41,571 nucleotides of DNA from Nemertoderma westbladi (GCA_032718475.1 JAUCBJ010000810.1:1-41571), one strand, 5' to 3'. Positions 28,732 to 40,058 are shown, numbered from the stretch's first letter. Notes: a model not told the origin generated them from the sequence alone. Numbers and translations are program-made.

Positions 28732-29439
28732 AATTGGAAGTATTTCATAAAATAGGTACCAGTGGTTGGTTTTAGAGCATTAAACATCTATGTGGAGAAG
28801 GAATAAATATAATATGTGTATCATATCGTAACAGACGTAAATGGTTAGCAATAGAGCAGTGACAATCTCCTACACTCTGCAAACAGCGCAACAGCCCTGT
28901 AATTTCTCCAATTATGTTGGTTGCTGGTTTGTTTTTGGCTATTAACAGCATAACCTGAAGGATTGGCTACTTATATTGTGTTACTGATAGTAAGGCTGCC
29001 TTTATTGCCTTATGCCAAAATTTAGCTCTTCTGTTCCTCTTTACTTCTTTTTATCCAAAATACTATATTATAAAATATTCAGTGTGACTTAAGTAATGGA
29101 TTTGCACACTTGTTTAGTTGAAAACATAATTTTACACGCAATGGAAAGTAACACCATGTAACATAATTGCACAGTTACGTCCGTTACAGTAGATGGTTAC
29201 GTCCGTTACAGTAGATGGTTACGTCCATTACGAAAATCAATTGCAAACTGTATGAAAACCAGTGGTCAGTAGCCCTAAATTGTTTTATTGATATGTTCAG
29301 CATCTATTCTGTAATCATTACTAAGAAGGGTTTGTCAGAACATTGCTTCAATTCGCACGAATATTGATGAGAACATGGCTACCTCAGAAATTCCATTTTG
29401 TGCGATTACATCCATTACAGGTGTATTATAAGCTAAGGT
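28732..29439. other. Gene-free stretch right of the LTR element
   Basis: No coding signal. It could be intron or 3' sequence of the disrupted exon. It contains the short tandem repeat at 29175-29231 and a related GATTACATCCATTACAGG word at about 29404. Confidence 0.5.
29175..29231. repeat. 22-bp tandem repeat (2.6 copies) with TTACGTCCGTTAC
   Basis: Units 29175-29196 and 29197-29218 are identical (TTACGTCCGTTACAGTAGAT plus GG), and a third partial unit has CCATTAC. The same word occurs singly at about 6351 and 39959, inside the duplicated block. Confidence 0.9.
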
Positions 29440-31676
29440 CAGGCCAGGTATTCTAGGTCATTGATCAAGAAAACTTGCCACCTCCATGCAGAATAAAGGA
29501 GGTGTCACCTGTAGTTGCATAGACCCTCTTACTAGGGCAAATCTGTTCCTGTAACTAGGACCCCCTTCGTTCTGGGATAAGGACGCCCTTGGTCCTGGAT
29601 TAAGGACCCATATACTTGGCTGCAGGGGCATATGGCCTGGCCAGGCAGATGGTGATCTACCAATGGCTGGTCAGGAGTAGAGTGTTCTCATGTCCACTCT
29701 GAGTGCACTTCACTGCGACCTGCACCTGGCAGCAGGGGTTCAGGGCATGTCAGGGCAGATGAGTTGCACAGCCAATGGTGGGTCATGTGCGCCAGAGTAG
29801 ATATGGGCGATGGGCCTCATATCTGACTCCACTGCGACACCCACCCTGTGGAATGGCAAACCTGGGTGTGGTATTTGCCCCGAGAGCTGACTTGGCAAAA
29901 AAGCACCCCCCAACCCCCACTATGGATTACATTAGTAATGCGGAGGTCCAGCCACTAGAGGCCAGTGGAATGACTGGACACAATCGGCCTCACAGGTGTC
30001 AGTTATCTCCTGACCGGCTGCCTGTCTCACTCCCTACTGCGGAGAGAGAGCGGCAAACAATTCTTTGAGTCCCTTTCCTGATGACCTTTCTGGCCCAAAC
30101 CCTGGGTCACCAGGGAGGCCAGATTGTGAGGGGGGAGGGATTCTGGAGTTGGAGGCTACTCTCATGTTCCACCCCGACCAACAAAGCCATTGGTGAATCT
30201 GAGGCAAGTCACTAGACTAGCCTCAATAAACACCCTAACACTCGGGTCCCCAATGCGACAAGGTGAGCTGACTGCCTTGGCAGATAAGCTTTCTCTTAGT
30301 GCAGTGGGTGTTCAAGAGCACCGAATGCAGACTGGACAGACTGATGAGGTTCTGATTAAGGACATGGGGGGCAGTGGCGACTCGCCCTCGCTTCAGCAGA
30401 TGATAGTGGCAATGGTGGAATTGGTCTATTGATAAATCCAACTGCACATGCAGTATTGGACAAAATAGACCAAATCTCTAACCGCATCATCCGTTGCCAC
30501 TTCTCATGTTCTGGAAGACTGGCTAAGAAGTTTCCTAAGGTGGTTCTGATTGTGTGCTACTCTCCAACTAGTGTTGCCCCTGTAGAGGAGGTGGAAAATT
30601 TCTACCAGAATCTACAAGCAGCTACTGATGGAGTGGATCAGCATGCATTCTTAGCATTCCTGGGAGACTTTAATGCAAGTCTGCATCAATCACCTACTGT
30701 ACATCGCCCTGGGTCTATAGCAATAGTGTCAACCGAAATTCCGTCCATCTTCAGGATTTTATCTCTGGAAATGGATTGTTTTCAGCTGGAACCCAGTTCA
30801 AGAAGCGAACTGGAAAGCTATGGACTCATAGTGGACCCAGTGGTCACAAGTCCCAGATAGACCATATCCTGTTTCGTAGGAAATACAGGAGCTCTATACA
30901 AGACTGTAATGCATTTACACTACGACCCTTCTCCAGTGATCACCGCCTTATTGTGGCCAAGGTAAGACTTAGTCTGCGTGCTAGCAGAACAACGAAATCT
31001 GCCTTTCCACGGCATGACTGGTCCTCTCTTTTGCAACAGCCAAGTGTGAGATCCAGCTTCACACTACAGCTGAGCAACAGGTATGAGGTTTTTGCCTCTG
31101 GGGCGGCATATCACTGTGAGGGCTATACTGCCTTCACAGAGGCAGTTAAGTTAGCAGCTGCAGAAACAGTTCCTGTATACCCTCGAAACAGGAAATGGGC
31201 CCCCTGGACTGACAACAAAATCCAGAAGTACCGAAATGACCTCTACAAGGCGCAGAAAGAGTCCCGACTCAAACAGACTACAGCGGCCAAGAATGCAGTT
31301 AAGGCTGCACCTAGGTCCCTGAACAGGCAGTACTCTGTTAATTTACAGGAGCTAATGAACCAACAGGTTGATGCCATCAATGATGCTGATGACAGCAGGC
31401 AATCATCCCAGGCATGGAGATCGATCAACTTGCTTGCTAGTCGAAAAAGCCAACCAACCACCAAGGTTAAGGCTGAATCACCAGCCAATCGCCTCAATGG
31501 TTGGAAGGCCCACTTTGAAAAGCTCCTCAATAATGACAGGGTATTGCCTGATAACCTTATAGAAGTAAAAGTGTCTGAGTCTGTACTCCCAGATATTTCC
31601 ATGGCAATATTTATCTCATTTGCAGAAGTGAAGACTGCTGCAAAGAGCATTAAGACCAATCGTACCAGTGGAGTAG
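29440..31676 (+). mobile_element. RTE-like LINE, 5' portion, truncated at 31676
   Basis: Carries the 5' region, the AP endonuclease and the start of the RT linker of the same family as 37-1637; 31245-31676 and about 40-475 overlap. It ends abruptly inside the TSGVD motif, where unrelated BEL gag sequence begins. The 5' boundary is approximate. A 97-codon frame at 29775-30068 lies in the 5' part and might be an ORF1 remnant; I do not recognise it. Confidence 0.75.
30205..31676 (+). pseudogene. AP-endonuclease domain and pre-RT region of the RTE-like LINE
   Basis: Three frames join into one APE-type endonuclease. The first part (to about 30420) has SINTLTLGSPMRQGELTALA and VGVQEHRM, including the catalytic-Glu region (QEHR). 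The second (30429-30800) has VCYSPTSVAPVEEVENFYQN and AFLGDFNASL (the GDFN motif). The third (30790-31676) has SQIDHILFRR (the Asp-His region) and PFSSDHRLIVAKVRL (the SDHR motif), then a basic linker to TSGVD before RT. Frameshifts near 30420 and 30800 inactivate it. The enzyme would nick target DNA to prime reverse transcription. Confidence 0.85.
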
Positions 31677-32757
31677 ATGTGAAGACTAGCTATGAAGACA
31701 CTTAGCGACATCTACGGGAATAAAACCAAGATGGCAGAGTCGATAGTGGAAGACTTGGGTATATGGGTAAGGGCGGGCAGATTATGACTCCGTTGGAGCT
31801 GTTGAACTTAGCGAACGCTATTTCGAACGTATTAGATATCTTAAGGACGGTAAATCTGCCTCATCATGGCGATCACGCCGAAGTTTTAAAGAGCATGATA
31901 AGACGTTTAAACATGCGTTACCGACAGAAATGGCGTATACTAGAAAATAAGTTAGAGGGTCAAGACAACATATTCACCACATTCAACACATTCACGACAT
32001 GATAGCCACAGATGCGGTAGCAGAGATGAAATCAAATTCCTCAGAAGAGAAAATGAGAGAGTCTAAACCTGTTACCAGTAAGTCAATGGTAAGTTTTGAC
32101 GATGACAGAACCACTGTGACTTTTAACTCAGTAGACAAATACAATTCGAGTACCCCTGCCTTTAGACCAGACTCGCGAGTATGGTCAGGTGAAAGGTCGG
32201 ATAGACCTAAGGTAAAACAACAGGAGTTGCCGGATGGATTTGTAGGTTGCCAATTCTGCCTACTAAAGGAGGTAAGATCAGACGACCATAAGTTAGACAG
32301 TTGCAGACGGTTCCAAGAATTAACTTCGGAACAGAGAAGAGTTCAAGTGCGGACGTTGGACACCTGTTGGGCATGTCTTGCACCAGGTCACGTACAGCGC
32401 CAGTGCCCGAACAGTAAGGACGGATGCATGGAATGCGGCAGACTACATCACAAGTTGCTACATGCGGACTTCCATACCCCAACGGACCGTTATTTACAGA
32501 GGAATCCTCAAAGGAAGGGAAGCAGAGATCCTGTAACGATAAGAAGAAATACGTACACTGGCATCCAAGACGATGGGTATCAACCAGGTTTGTCGGACGA
32601 GGACGGTGAAGCGAGCGCGAGAGAGGTGACCTGCCAGGAGTTCACTGCGGATAGTTCATCGACCAGCGGTAATGGTGAAAAATATCGAGACTTGAATAAT
32701 ATCGAGAGTAAAAATAACGAGAGTAAAAATATCGAGAGTAAAAATAACGAGTGTTGA
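31677..32757 (+). pseudogene. Second BEL/Pao Gag fragment (different family)
   Basis: Plus-strand coding remnant with a frameshift near 31980. The first part (31763-32002) looks like the end of the DUF1759-like Gag domain (VLKSMIRRLNMRYRQKW). The second (31999-32757) has basic/acidic linkers and three Cys/His knuckles: CQFCLL with HKLDSC, CWACLAPGHVQRQC and CMECGRLHHKLLH. Knuckle spacing is that of BEL Gag, but the sequence is clearly different from the 17.2-21.8 kb copy. There is no protease or pol; its 3' end grades into the minisatellite at about 32678. Left edge abuts the truncated LINE. Confidence 0.8.
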
Positions 32758-33293
32758 AAATTAATGTGATTAAAAAATATCGAGAGTAAAAATAACACGA
32801 GATGAAAAATATCGAAAATAACGAGTGTTGAAAAATATCGAGTGTTGAAAAATATCGAGAGTAAAAATATCGAGTGTTGAAAAATATCGAGAGTAAAAAT
32901 ATCGAGTGTTGAAAAATATCGAGAGTAAAAATATTGAGTTTTGAAAAATATCGAGAGTAAAAATATCGAGTGTTGAAAAATATCGAGAGTAAAAATATCG
33001 AGTGTTGAAAAATATCGAGTGTTGAAAAATATCGAGAGTAAAAATATCGAGTGTTGAAAAATATCGAGTGTTGAAAAATATCGAGAGTAAAAATATCGAG
33101 AGTAAAAATATCGAGTGTTGAAAAATATCGAGAGTAAAAATATCGAGAGTAAATATATCGAGTGTTGAAAAATATCGAGTGTTGAAAAATATCGAGTGTT
33201 GAAAAATATCGAGTGTTGAAAAATATCGAGTGTTGAAAAATATCGAGTGTTGAAAAATATCGAGTGTTGAAAAATATCGAGAGTAAAAATATT
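32678..33293 (+). repeat. AAAAATATCGAG minisatellite array, left arm
   Basis: Tandem array of two interleaved unit types, AAAAATATCGAGTGTTG (17 bp) and AAAAATATCGAGAGT (15 bp), about 35 units. The first units overlap the end of the Gag frame (KYRDLNNIESKNNESKNIES), so the array appears to have grown out of gag coding sequence. Long frames across it are artefacts. Confidence 0.93.
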
Positions 33294-33523
33294 GCATTTT
33301 ACTTGAGCATTTTTTTTAGAATTATGGAACAATATTGCAGTGCATGGGTTACAACAGTGCAAGTGAATGGCATTATGTAATACACCTTGGGTACCCATTT
33401 ACCAGATTTATTATACTAGCTAGTTTTTGCTATTTTTTTAATAAATATTATAAAAGATTAATATATAATAAAGTATAAAAAAATATATAATATATATATA
33501 ATAAAGATAATATTATTAAAATA
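33294..33523. other. Spacer between inverted minisatellite arms
   Basis: 230 bp, very AT-rich in its right part (TATATAATATATATATAATAAAG), with no coding signal. It forms the loop of the potential foldback. Confidence 0.7.
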
Positions 33524-33855
33524 TTTTTCAACACTCGATATTTTTACTCTCGATATTTTTCAACACTCGATATTTTTCAACACTCAATATTTTTCAACAC
33601 TCGATATTTTTCAACACTCGATATTTTTCAACACTCGATATTTTTACTCTCGATATTTTTCAACACTCGATATTTTTACTCTCGATATTTTTACTCTCGA
33701 TATTTTTACTCTCGATATTTTTCAATACTCGATATTTTTACTGTCGATATTTTTTAACACTTGATATTTTTACTCTTGATATTTTTCAACACTCGATACT
33801 TTTACTCTCGATATTTTTCAACACTCGATATTTTTACTTTCGATATTTTTCAACA
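33524..33855 (-). repeat. AAAAATATCGAG minisatellite array, right (inverted) arm
   Basis: The same two unit types in reverse complement (ATATTTTTCAACACTCG and ATATTTTTACTCTCG), about 20 units. With 32678-33293 it makes an imperfect inverted repeat of several hundred bp around a 230-bp spacer. It abuts the start of the duplicated block at about 33860. Confidence 0.93.
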
Positions 33856-33926
33856 CATGCTACACAGCTACATATGTGTTTCTAGCATATGTTTCCGACC
33901 TTATAACAAGGCGTTTCTAGGCTAGT

Positions 33927-33979
33927 AAAATGCTGGAAAGGAAACAGCTAGAATCTAGCTGTTTCCTTTCCAGCATTTT
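33927..33979. repeat. 53-bp near-perfect palindrome, copy 2
   Basis: Identical to 3072-3124: two 26-bp complementary arms with a single central base. Confidence 0.95.
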
Positions 33980-34027
33980 CCAGGTTTTTCCGCTCTTTAT
34001 TACATAGGGCCCTATATTACATACCGG

Positions 34028-34879
34028 CCAGGTTGGAATTCATGCTGCAAAACTCGGACGCGTACCTGCGCGAATGACCGCAAACCAGATGCGCGTTGCG
34101 CGTTTGGGTGAGACAGGTGCGCGTTCGGGTGAGACAGGTGCGCGTTGCGCTTTGGGTGAGACAGGTGCGCGTTTGGGTGAGACAGGTGCGCGTTCGGGTG
34201 AGACAGGTGCGCGTTGCGCCTCAGCGCGCAGCTCTGATGCGCGCCACAAATTAATTGAAATCACGAAAATACACAAAAAAATTTCGCTCGCTTCGCTCGC
34301 GTTATTTCTCATTTCCAATTCTTCAAACTGTCAAATCATTTCTCCATAATACTGTAATACTGTACAGGCAACCGGAGCTGAATTTGTCTATTTATTTTAA
34401 CTACAGTGACAGTACTCTATTGTTATTAGGCCTATGCCTATTGCCTATGTTACGTTAGTAAACAGGTAAAGTCAGAAAGTAACAATGTATAAGTATGCCT
34501 TAACTACAGAACTAGGCCTATTGCATATTTATTCAAATTTTATACAGTAGAGTACCGGTAATGTATTTTCATATGTAAATGTAGTGGATTCAAAAAATAA
34601 TTTTTAATATTAACAATTTTGATGTTGCAAAAATTACATGTTTTATGTAGATTCAACGTACAGACAGACAGCCGTACTAAGATAAGCTTAAAACGCTCAA
34701 ACTTGTAAAATAGGAATGTAAAATTGTTCATATGACCTGCACGATTTTTTGAGATATGCATGACATGAGCTGCGCGATTTTGTATGGATGATGAGGTGCG
34801 CGACGAGCCAATTTCAGGTGCGCGGTGATCTCAAAACAACAAAGCGTACCTGCGCGCTCATGCATGAATTCCAACCTGG
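34028..34879. mobile_element. Non-autonomous hAT-type element, 852 bp
   Basis: Termini CCAGGTTGGAATTCATGC and its exact reverse complement; an inner GCGTACCTGCGCG is shared just inside both ends in inverted orientation. Flanked by the 8-bp duplication CATACCGG (34020-34027, 34880-34887), present once in the other block copy at 3165-3172. Eight-bp duplications point to hAT (P elements are an alternative). No transposase. Inside at about 34085-34225 is a roughly 21-bp minisatellite (GCGCGTTTGGGTGAGACAGG). Confidence 0.88.
34085..34225. repeat. Minisatellite with about 21-bp units inside the 852-bp element
   Basis: Five to six units of GTGCGCGTT(T/C)GGGTGAGACAG, two of them with an extra GCGC word. 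The spurious frames across it (RAPVSP repeats) are not genes. Confidence 0.85.
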
Positions 34880-35739
34880 CATACCGGTACCGTACAGCCG
34901 TAAGCAAATGAGAATTTGGTGACGATATAGGCCTATTCTGTATTCTTTCCACTTTCTGGGGGACTACTGGTCTCTGGTCATAATGCTGTAATGCTGTACT
35001 GCAGTAACTGACTGACAGAATAGGCCTAATGCTCTACCATTGCTTACCGGTACCGGTCGCCTTAACAATGCTTAGCATGGGGATAAAAAAAACTGTCTGC
35101 CTGTGCAACTATCGGCGGCAGTTTAACAGTTTCTGAGTTTGGACTTTATTCACGTTTTCATCTGTTCATGAAACGCAAAGTACAACCAGGTAACTATAAA
35201 TGCACCCTACTTTCAGACTTTAGAATAATCAGAACTGCAGAAGGCGATGTTTGCTGTTTATACAGTATGCAGTAGGCCTACAGCAGTAATAGCTGTTGTC
35301 TGACAGCAGACAGGTCTGCAGGTTGTTGGTTGATGTACCATGCAGCCATGGCTGCATGGAGATCAGAGATTGCCATTACATCCTGATTGACGACCGTGCA
35401 TCACATTACTGCAAGTTCTGAAGTTGACACATAAATTACATCTATACATTAATATATATGGGATGGGACTACACCTATCAGCCTAGGCAGCTAGGGGAGG
35501 GGAGGGCTCAACAGACTGACAGAAGCTTCGGCTTCGGTTCGGTTCGGGCCGAAGTTTGGCAATTTCGGTTTGGTTCGGCTTCTGCAATTGATACCGGTAC
35601 TGCAGAAGCCCGGAGCAAACTTTGCTAAATATTCCAAGTATTACATTGACTGATTGAGCTAAGACCAGAAGACAGTAAGACTAATCAATCTGTCCATCCA
35701 CCATTGTTGTACTAATTAATTTTGGAGTGTAAACGTTAA

Positions 35740-36367
35740 GCAGACACTGGTGCAGAGCAGACAGTGGTGCAGACAGTGATGCAGACAGTGGTGCAGACAC
35801 CTGGCTGCCTGGTGCAGACAGTGGTGCAGACACCTGGCTGCCTGGTGCAGACAGTGGTGCACGCACTGGTGCAGACAGTGGTGCAGACATTGGTGCAGAC
35901 ATTGGTGCAGACAGTGGTGCAGACAGTGGTGCAAACACTGGTGCAGACAGTGGTGCAGACACTGGTGCAGACAGTGGTGCAGACAGTGGTGTAAACACTG
36001 GTGCAGACAGTGCTGCAGACACTGGTGCAGATTGTGGTGCAGATAGTGGTGCAGGTAGTGGTGCAGGCAGTGGTGCAGACACTGGTGCAGACAGTGGTGC
36101 AGACAGTAGCGCAGACAGTGGTGCAGACACTGGTGCAGATACAGTGGTGTAGACACTCTGGTGCAGACAGTGGAGCAGACAGTGGTGCAGACACCTGGTG
36201 CAGACAGTGGTGCAGACACTGGTGCAGACACTGGTGCAGACAGTGGTGCAGACACTGGTGCAGACAGTGGTGCAGACACTGGTGCAGACAGTGGTGCAGA
36301 CAGTGGTGCAGACAGTGGTGCAGACACTGGTGCAGACTGTGGCACAGACACTGGCAGACTGGTGCAG
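35740..36367. repeat. 12-bp-period minisatellite, copy 2
   Basis: Same units and same order of variants as 4006-4636, with a few unit gains and losses (for example one CAGACA less near 35835). Frames through it are by-products of the 12-bp period. Confidence 0.95.
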
Positions 36368-36414
36368 TAATGGGTTGCTTGGTTGCTTAATTATTATTAG
36401 TTTATTATCTTATT

Positions 36415-36642
36415 TTATTCCTCGACAGTAATTCCCCTTTGTTTAAGAGCGGCGACATCGGCTTCCGAGATCAACTCCTTAGCTACTTCGGAAATTTGTA
36501 ACTTCCTAGCTTTCCCTTCTTGGAAGCAACGATCAATGCATAGGTCATTGAAATGGGTAAACATAATATAACCAGGTTTAACGTTTTCACGACCATTCAG
36601 CAAAAAACGCAATTGCCCACCAGAACATGCAGACAGGCCAAA
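36415..36642 (-). CDS. Terminal-exon-like ORF (right copy), unknown protein
   Basis: Open frame ending ALKQRGITVEE-stop at 36415-36417. A possible splice acceptor (TTTTGTCCAG on the minus strand) lies at about 36643-36652, so the coding exon may be about 225 bp (starting FGLSACSGGQLRFLLNGRE). The stop codon overlaps an AATAAA word (GAGGAATAAAATAAG), as in a compact last exon. The left copy keeps the last about 50 residues but is frameshifted. No family recognised. It may belong to the repeat itself (for example a transposon gene's last exon) or be a captured host exon. Confidence 0.4.
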   Translation of the reverse strand, partial: FGLSACSGGQLRFLLNGRENVKPGYIMFTHFNDLCIDRCFQEGKARKLQISEVAKELISEADVAALKQRGITVEE

Positions 36643-37734
36643 CTGGACAAAAGCTGCTATACTGTCACACGTCACTGTATACCAGCAGACAGTCTGGAGT
36701 CTGGTAGCGTTGTAGCAGTACTGAGGTCAGGAGTAGGCCCTAAGCTCCAGACTGCTTGATTGTTAACTGCTTTACAGGGGTTCCAGACTGCCAGACTATC
36801 CATTAAGAACTTAACTAGTAACTCTGTCCGCTGCCTCATTTATTTAAATTTCCCACTTATTTGCATATCTGCCAGTCTGCTATTCTATTGGCTACCAACG
36901 CTTACCTTCTTATAAATTTCAGATACGCAAAACATAATTATTTTCACCTACGCGGAGGCTCCGCGTAGCCTCCGCATACGCGTTAAAGCAAGACCCCTAC
37001 ACATTCTGGGGTAAAAAATTATGTAGAATCTATTTCTGGTATTACAGTAGGCCTATTAGTCTTTCAATTACCTATTGCTTTCAAGTATGGGTCCTACGAA
37101 TTACCCAAAAAAAACACAATATCGCCCAAAAAAAGACAAAAATACACAAAAAAAAGTCAAAAAAACACAAAAAATTACACCAAAAAACAAAAAACATAAA
37201 AAAACACAATATTACCCAAAAAAAACTACCGAAAAAGAACAAAAAATTTTTTTTCATAAACATTGTAAATACTATAAGATTTAGGTTAACTGTCAGTTGG
37301 GCACTTTGTCAATATTGACATGTGTCAATATTAACATGTAGAGCTAATTGCAAGTTAAAATTGACATGGATGGACATGTCAATATTTAAATTTTTTTTAC
37401 CTGACGTGTTCAAAGATTTTCAGACGTGTTTTTTAAATATAAAAATCGAAATTATAAGTAAATTAGAAACTTTTGACCATACGGAAATTTTTTTCACCGT
37501 GCCGTTTAGTTAATATAAATACTTACAAAGTTTTTATCATGTTAAAATTGACATACATGTCAAAATTGACTTGTAATGATATAAGAACATAAGTGTGGGG
37601 ATGGGCCACGCCACCCCATAGACTATATACAGCTATAACTATAATTTATACCTGATAAAGCTACATACTGACAGATTACTGGATTATGCCTGTATGCGTA
37701 GAAGCTGTATGCGGTGAATAATTATACATATGAT

Positions 37735-39636
37735 CAGGGACGGATTATGGATTTTCTGGCCCCCGGCAGTTGCAACTTACGGGCCCCTAACCCACCAATC
37801 CCCCCCCCCCCCCCCACCCCCACGAAAACCAATTGCAAAAAATTTTGGACCCGCCGTTGGTAAAAAGTAATTATTATTTTTTCCAAAACATTTACACCAA
37901 AAGACATCAATCAATTGTATATTTAGGTACGACTGACATTCTGACAGATTCTGAGAAATAATGTGTGCCTTTGATTGATTGTGATATAATTTTGAAAATA
38001 TATCGGCAAATCAATGAATTAGATACAAAAATTACTCAAAAAACGCATTTTGCCATCCTTTGTGACTACTGAACTCGTGAATGATTTCAGATAAATCTAA
38101 TTGAAAAGAAAAGTAAATGTTAATAATTGTAATACAGTAATAAATTACTATTCATTCAAATCCAAATTTTTGCTAACGTTTTCCTTTAAACATTAGACTT
38201 TAAACATTTTTTTAAACACTTTAAACAGTATTTTAAACATTTTATGGGATATTGTGTATATCTCGGCGCGGCTTTAAGTAATTTAATAATGCAAAAAGAA
38301 AGAAACAAAATAAAATTTACTTCCGAAGAATCAGCGCAGTGATTAAAATAATTAAAATATTATTAACAATACAATAATGATTACGATACTACTGTATTAT
38401 GAGCACTTAATACACTCATAATTAACGTACCAATCCAATGCAATATCATTGTTAAAATTGGATGGAAAGCCCTTTCGCTCAGCACATTGACCTCCTTCAC
38501 TTGGCAACCACAGACAGCTACGCCGCTAGCCAGACAGCCAATATAATCAACTCGCCTTCACCCTATTGGTTGCCTGGCTAGCGGTATACAGTAGTAGCTG
38601 CGAGTCCAGTCTGGGTAGCCGAATCGAGGTAACATAGTAAATACAACTCCTTGCTTATCCAACTACTGGTTCACTCTCAAGGTAAATAATTACATGTTCT
38701 ATGTTCTGGAAAGGCCCGTATGGTGATCATAATATCTGGGGGGGCAGAGGCCAAATCTGGGGGGGCAAACCCATAACTGGGATTTGGGGAGCATACAAAA
38801 AAGTGAGAGTTAATTTAGTACATAAAGTAAAATCAATATTGTTGAAAGGTGTGTGGGGCGAGCCACGAAGTCGGCGGAGCCTAGGCGAATTGACACTGTT
38901 CAGGAGAATGTCAATAATGGCAAATAGTTGTTGACGTAACTATTTTGACATTAAATAACTTTGTCAGATTTAAAGCTGTCGAATTGAAAATTTGGAGGCA
39001 TAAATATGTCCAAAACTTGACATTATTTAGCGACTTTTGACCCCAACAGTTCAACAGTCTCATGAGAGAACCTAGAGCTTTCGAGTATTTTTAGTAATTA
39101 CAGGTACATTAGGTAGGTATAATGTCATGTAGTTATATAATTGGACCAAATTGAATGGTGGGGAGTCAGGTCAGGTCAGTGGGCAGGTGTATGTGAATCC
39201 AATAATATTGATTACCAACAATATTATTATTAATTAATTGTGAACAAGGCGAGTAAACAATATATGGCTGGGGGGGCAGTGGGACTTCTCTGGGGGGGCA
39301 GTGCCCCCAAAGCCCCCCCGCACGATACGGGCCTGACTGGAATGAATATTTACAACATTGGCTTCTGATATCCGTTGCCTACCATTTAAGGGCCCTTCTA
39401 TTTTATTTCAATGGCATTCTCTAATCGTATCTGTCTATCAATGGTGCTATATGTGAGATATAAATATTTATTGAACAGCCAGAAATAAATAAATAAATTA
39501 GGTTGTTTTATCAGTCTGTCAGTGAGATAATGTTCTGTAAATTTCTCTCAACTTGCGGGCCCCTTCCAACTTACGGGCCCCCGGCAGCTGCCCCTGTTGC
39601 CCCCCCCCCCCCCCCCCCCCCCTTAATCCGTCTCTG
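37735..39636. mobile_element. Non-autonomous hAT element, 1902 bp
   Basis: Ends CAGGGACGGATTA... and ...TAATCCGTCTCTG (inverted, one mismatch), flanked by the 8-bp duplication CATATGAT (37727-37734, 39637-39644); the empty site is 6031-6038 in the left block. CAGGG-type termini with 8-bp duplications are standard for hAT. Subterminal CTTACGGGCCCC and long C runs (about 37801-37815, 39600-39622) occur near both ends. No transposase remains. A further small element appears nested inside. Confidence 0.9.
38712..39334. mobile_element. Possible element nested in the 1902-bp hAT element
   Basis: AGGCCCGTATGGTG at the left and its near-complement CACGATACGGGCCT at the right, with CTGGGGGGGCA repeats just inside both ends. 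The flanks TTCTGGAA and GACTGGAA match at 6 of 8 positions, compatible with a decayed 8-bp duplication. No coding sequence. Confidence 0.5.
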
Positions 39637-40058
39637 CATATGATGGGCTGATGGGTGTTAAAGTAATCCAGATATCCCCAATTCTTGGAAAAACACACAC
39701 TGACCCTAATATATTTATGTAACTTCAAAAAACATAGGATTGAATATGAAGTAAATATATTCAATAAATCATATTGAAAATCCATTCAAATATTTTTGCA
39801 ATTATCTACACCTCATGGGGACAAGGGAAAAATAAAATAACCAATTACTGACAGAAAAACTAATGGAGTTACAGTGTCAGACATTTGGAGATTTCAAATA
39901 TAGAGTATAAATAATGTTCTACTATGCGGTTAGCGGTTGTAATAGACCAAGTCAAAAATTACGTCCGTTATGGAAAAAGGTAAAAATATTAAAATACAGT
40001 AGGAAGGAGTGACATATTAAACTCATTACTTTCAGTGCAAAGCAGATTTATTGTCTAT

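Larger units (their letters stand above)
33865..40058 (+). repeat. Large duplicated block, copy 2 (right), with two transposon insertions
   Basis: Collinear with 2995-6445 once the insertions at 34028-34879 and 37735-39636 are removed. Both insertions sit exactly at sites that are uninterrupted in copy 1 (3165-3172 and 6031-6038). Confidence 0.88.

Noticed and set aside
32580-33398. 272- and 175-codon minus-strand frames with STLDIFQHSIF repeats
   Set aside because: Products of the AAAAATATCGAG minisatellite; no complexity outside the repeat.
38701-38934. 77-codon Trp/Gly-rich frame
   Set aside because: It lies across G7 runs at the end of a non-autonomous transposon; low complexity.
39600-39622. 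Long C runs (also about 12012-12029 and 37801-37815) as functional sites
   Set aside because: Homopolymers near element ends; length is unreliable and no conserved context supports a function.
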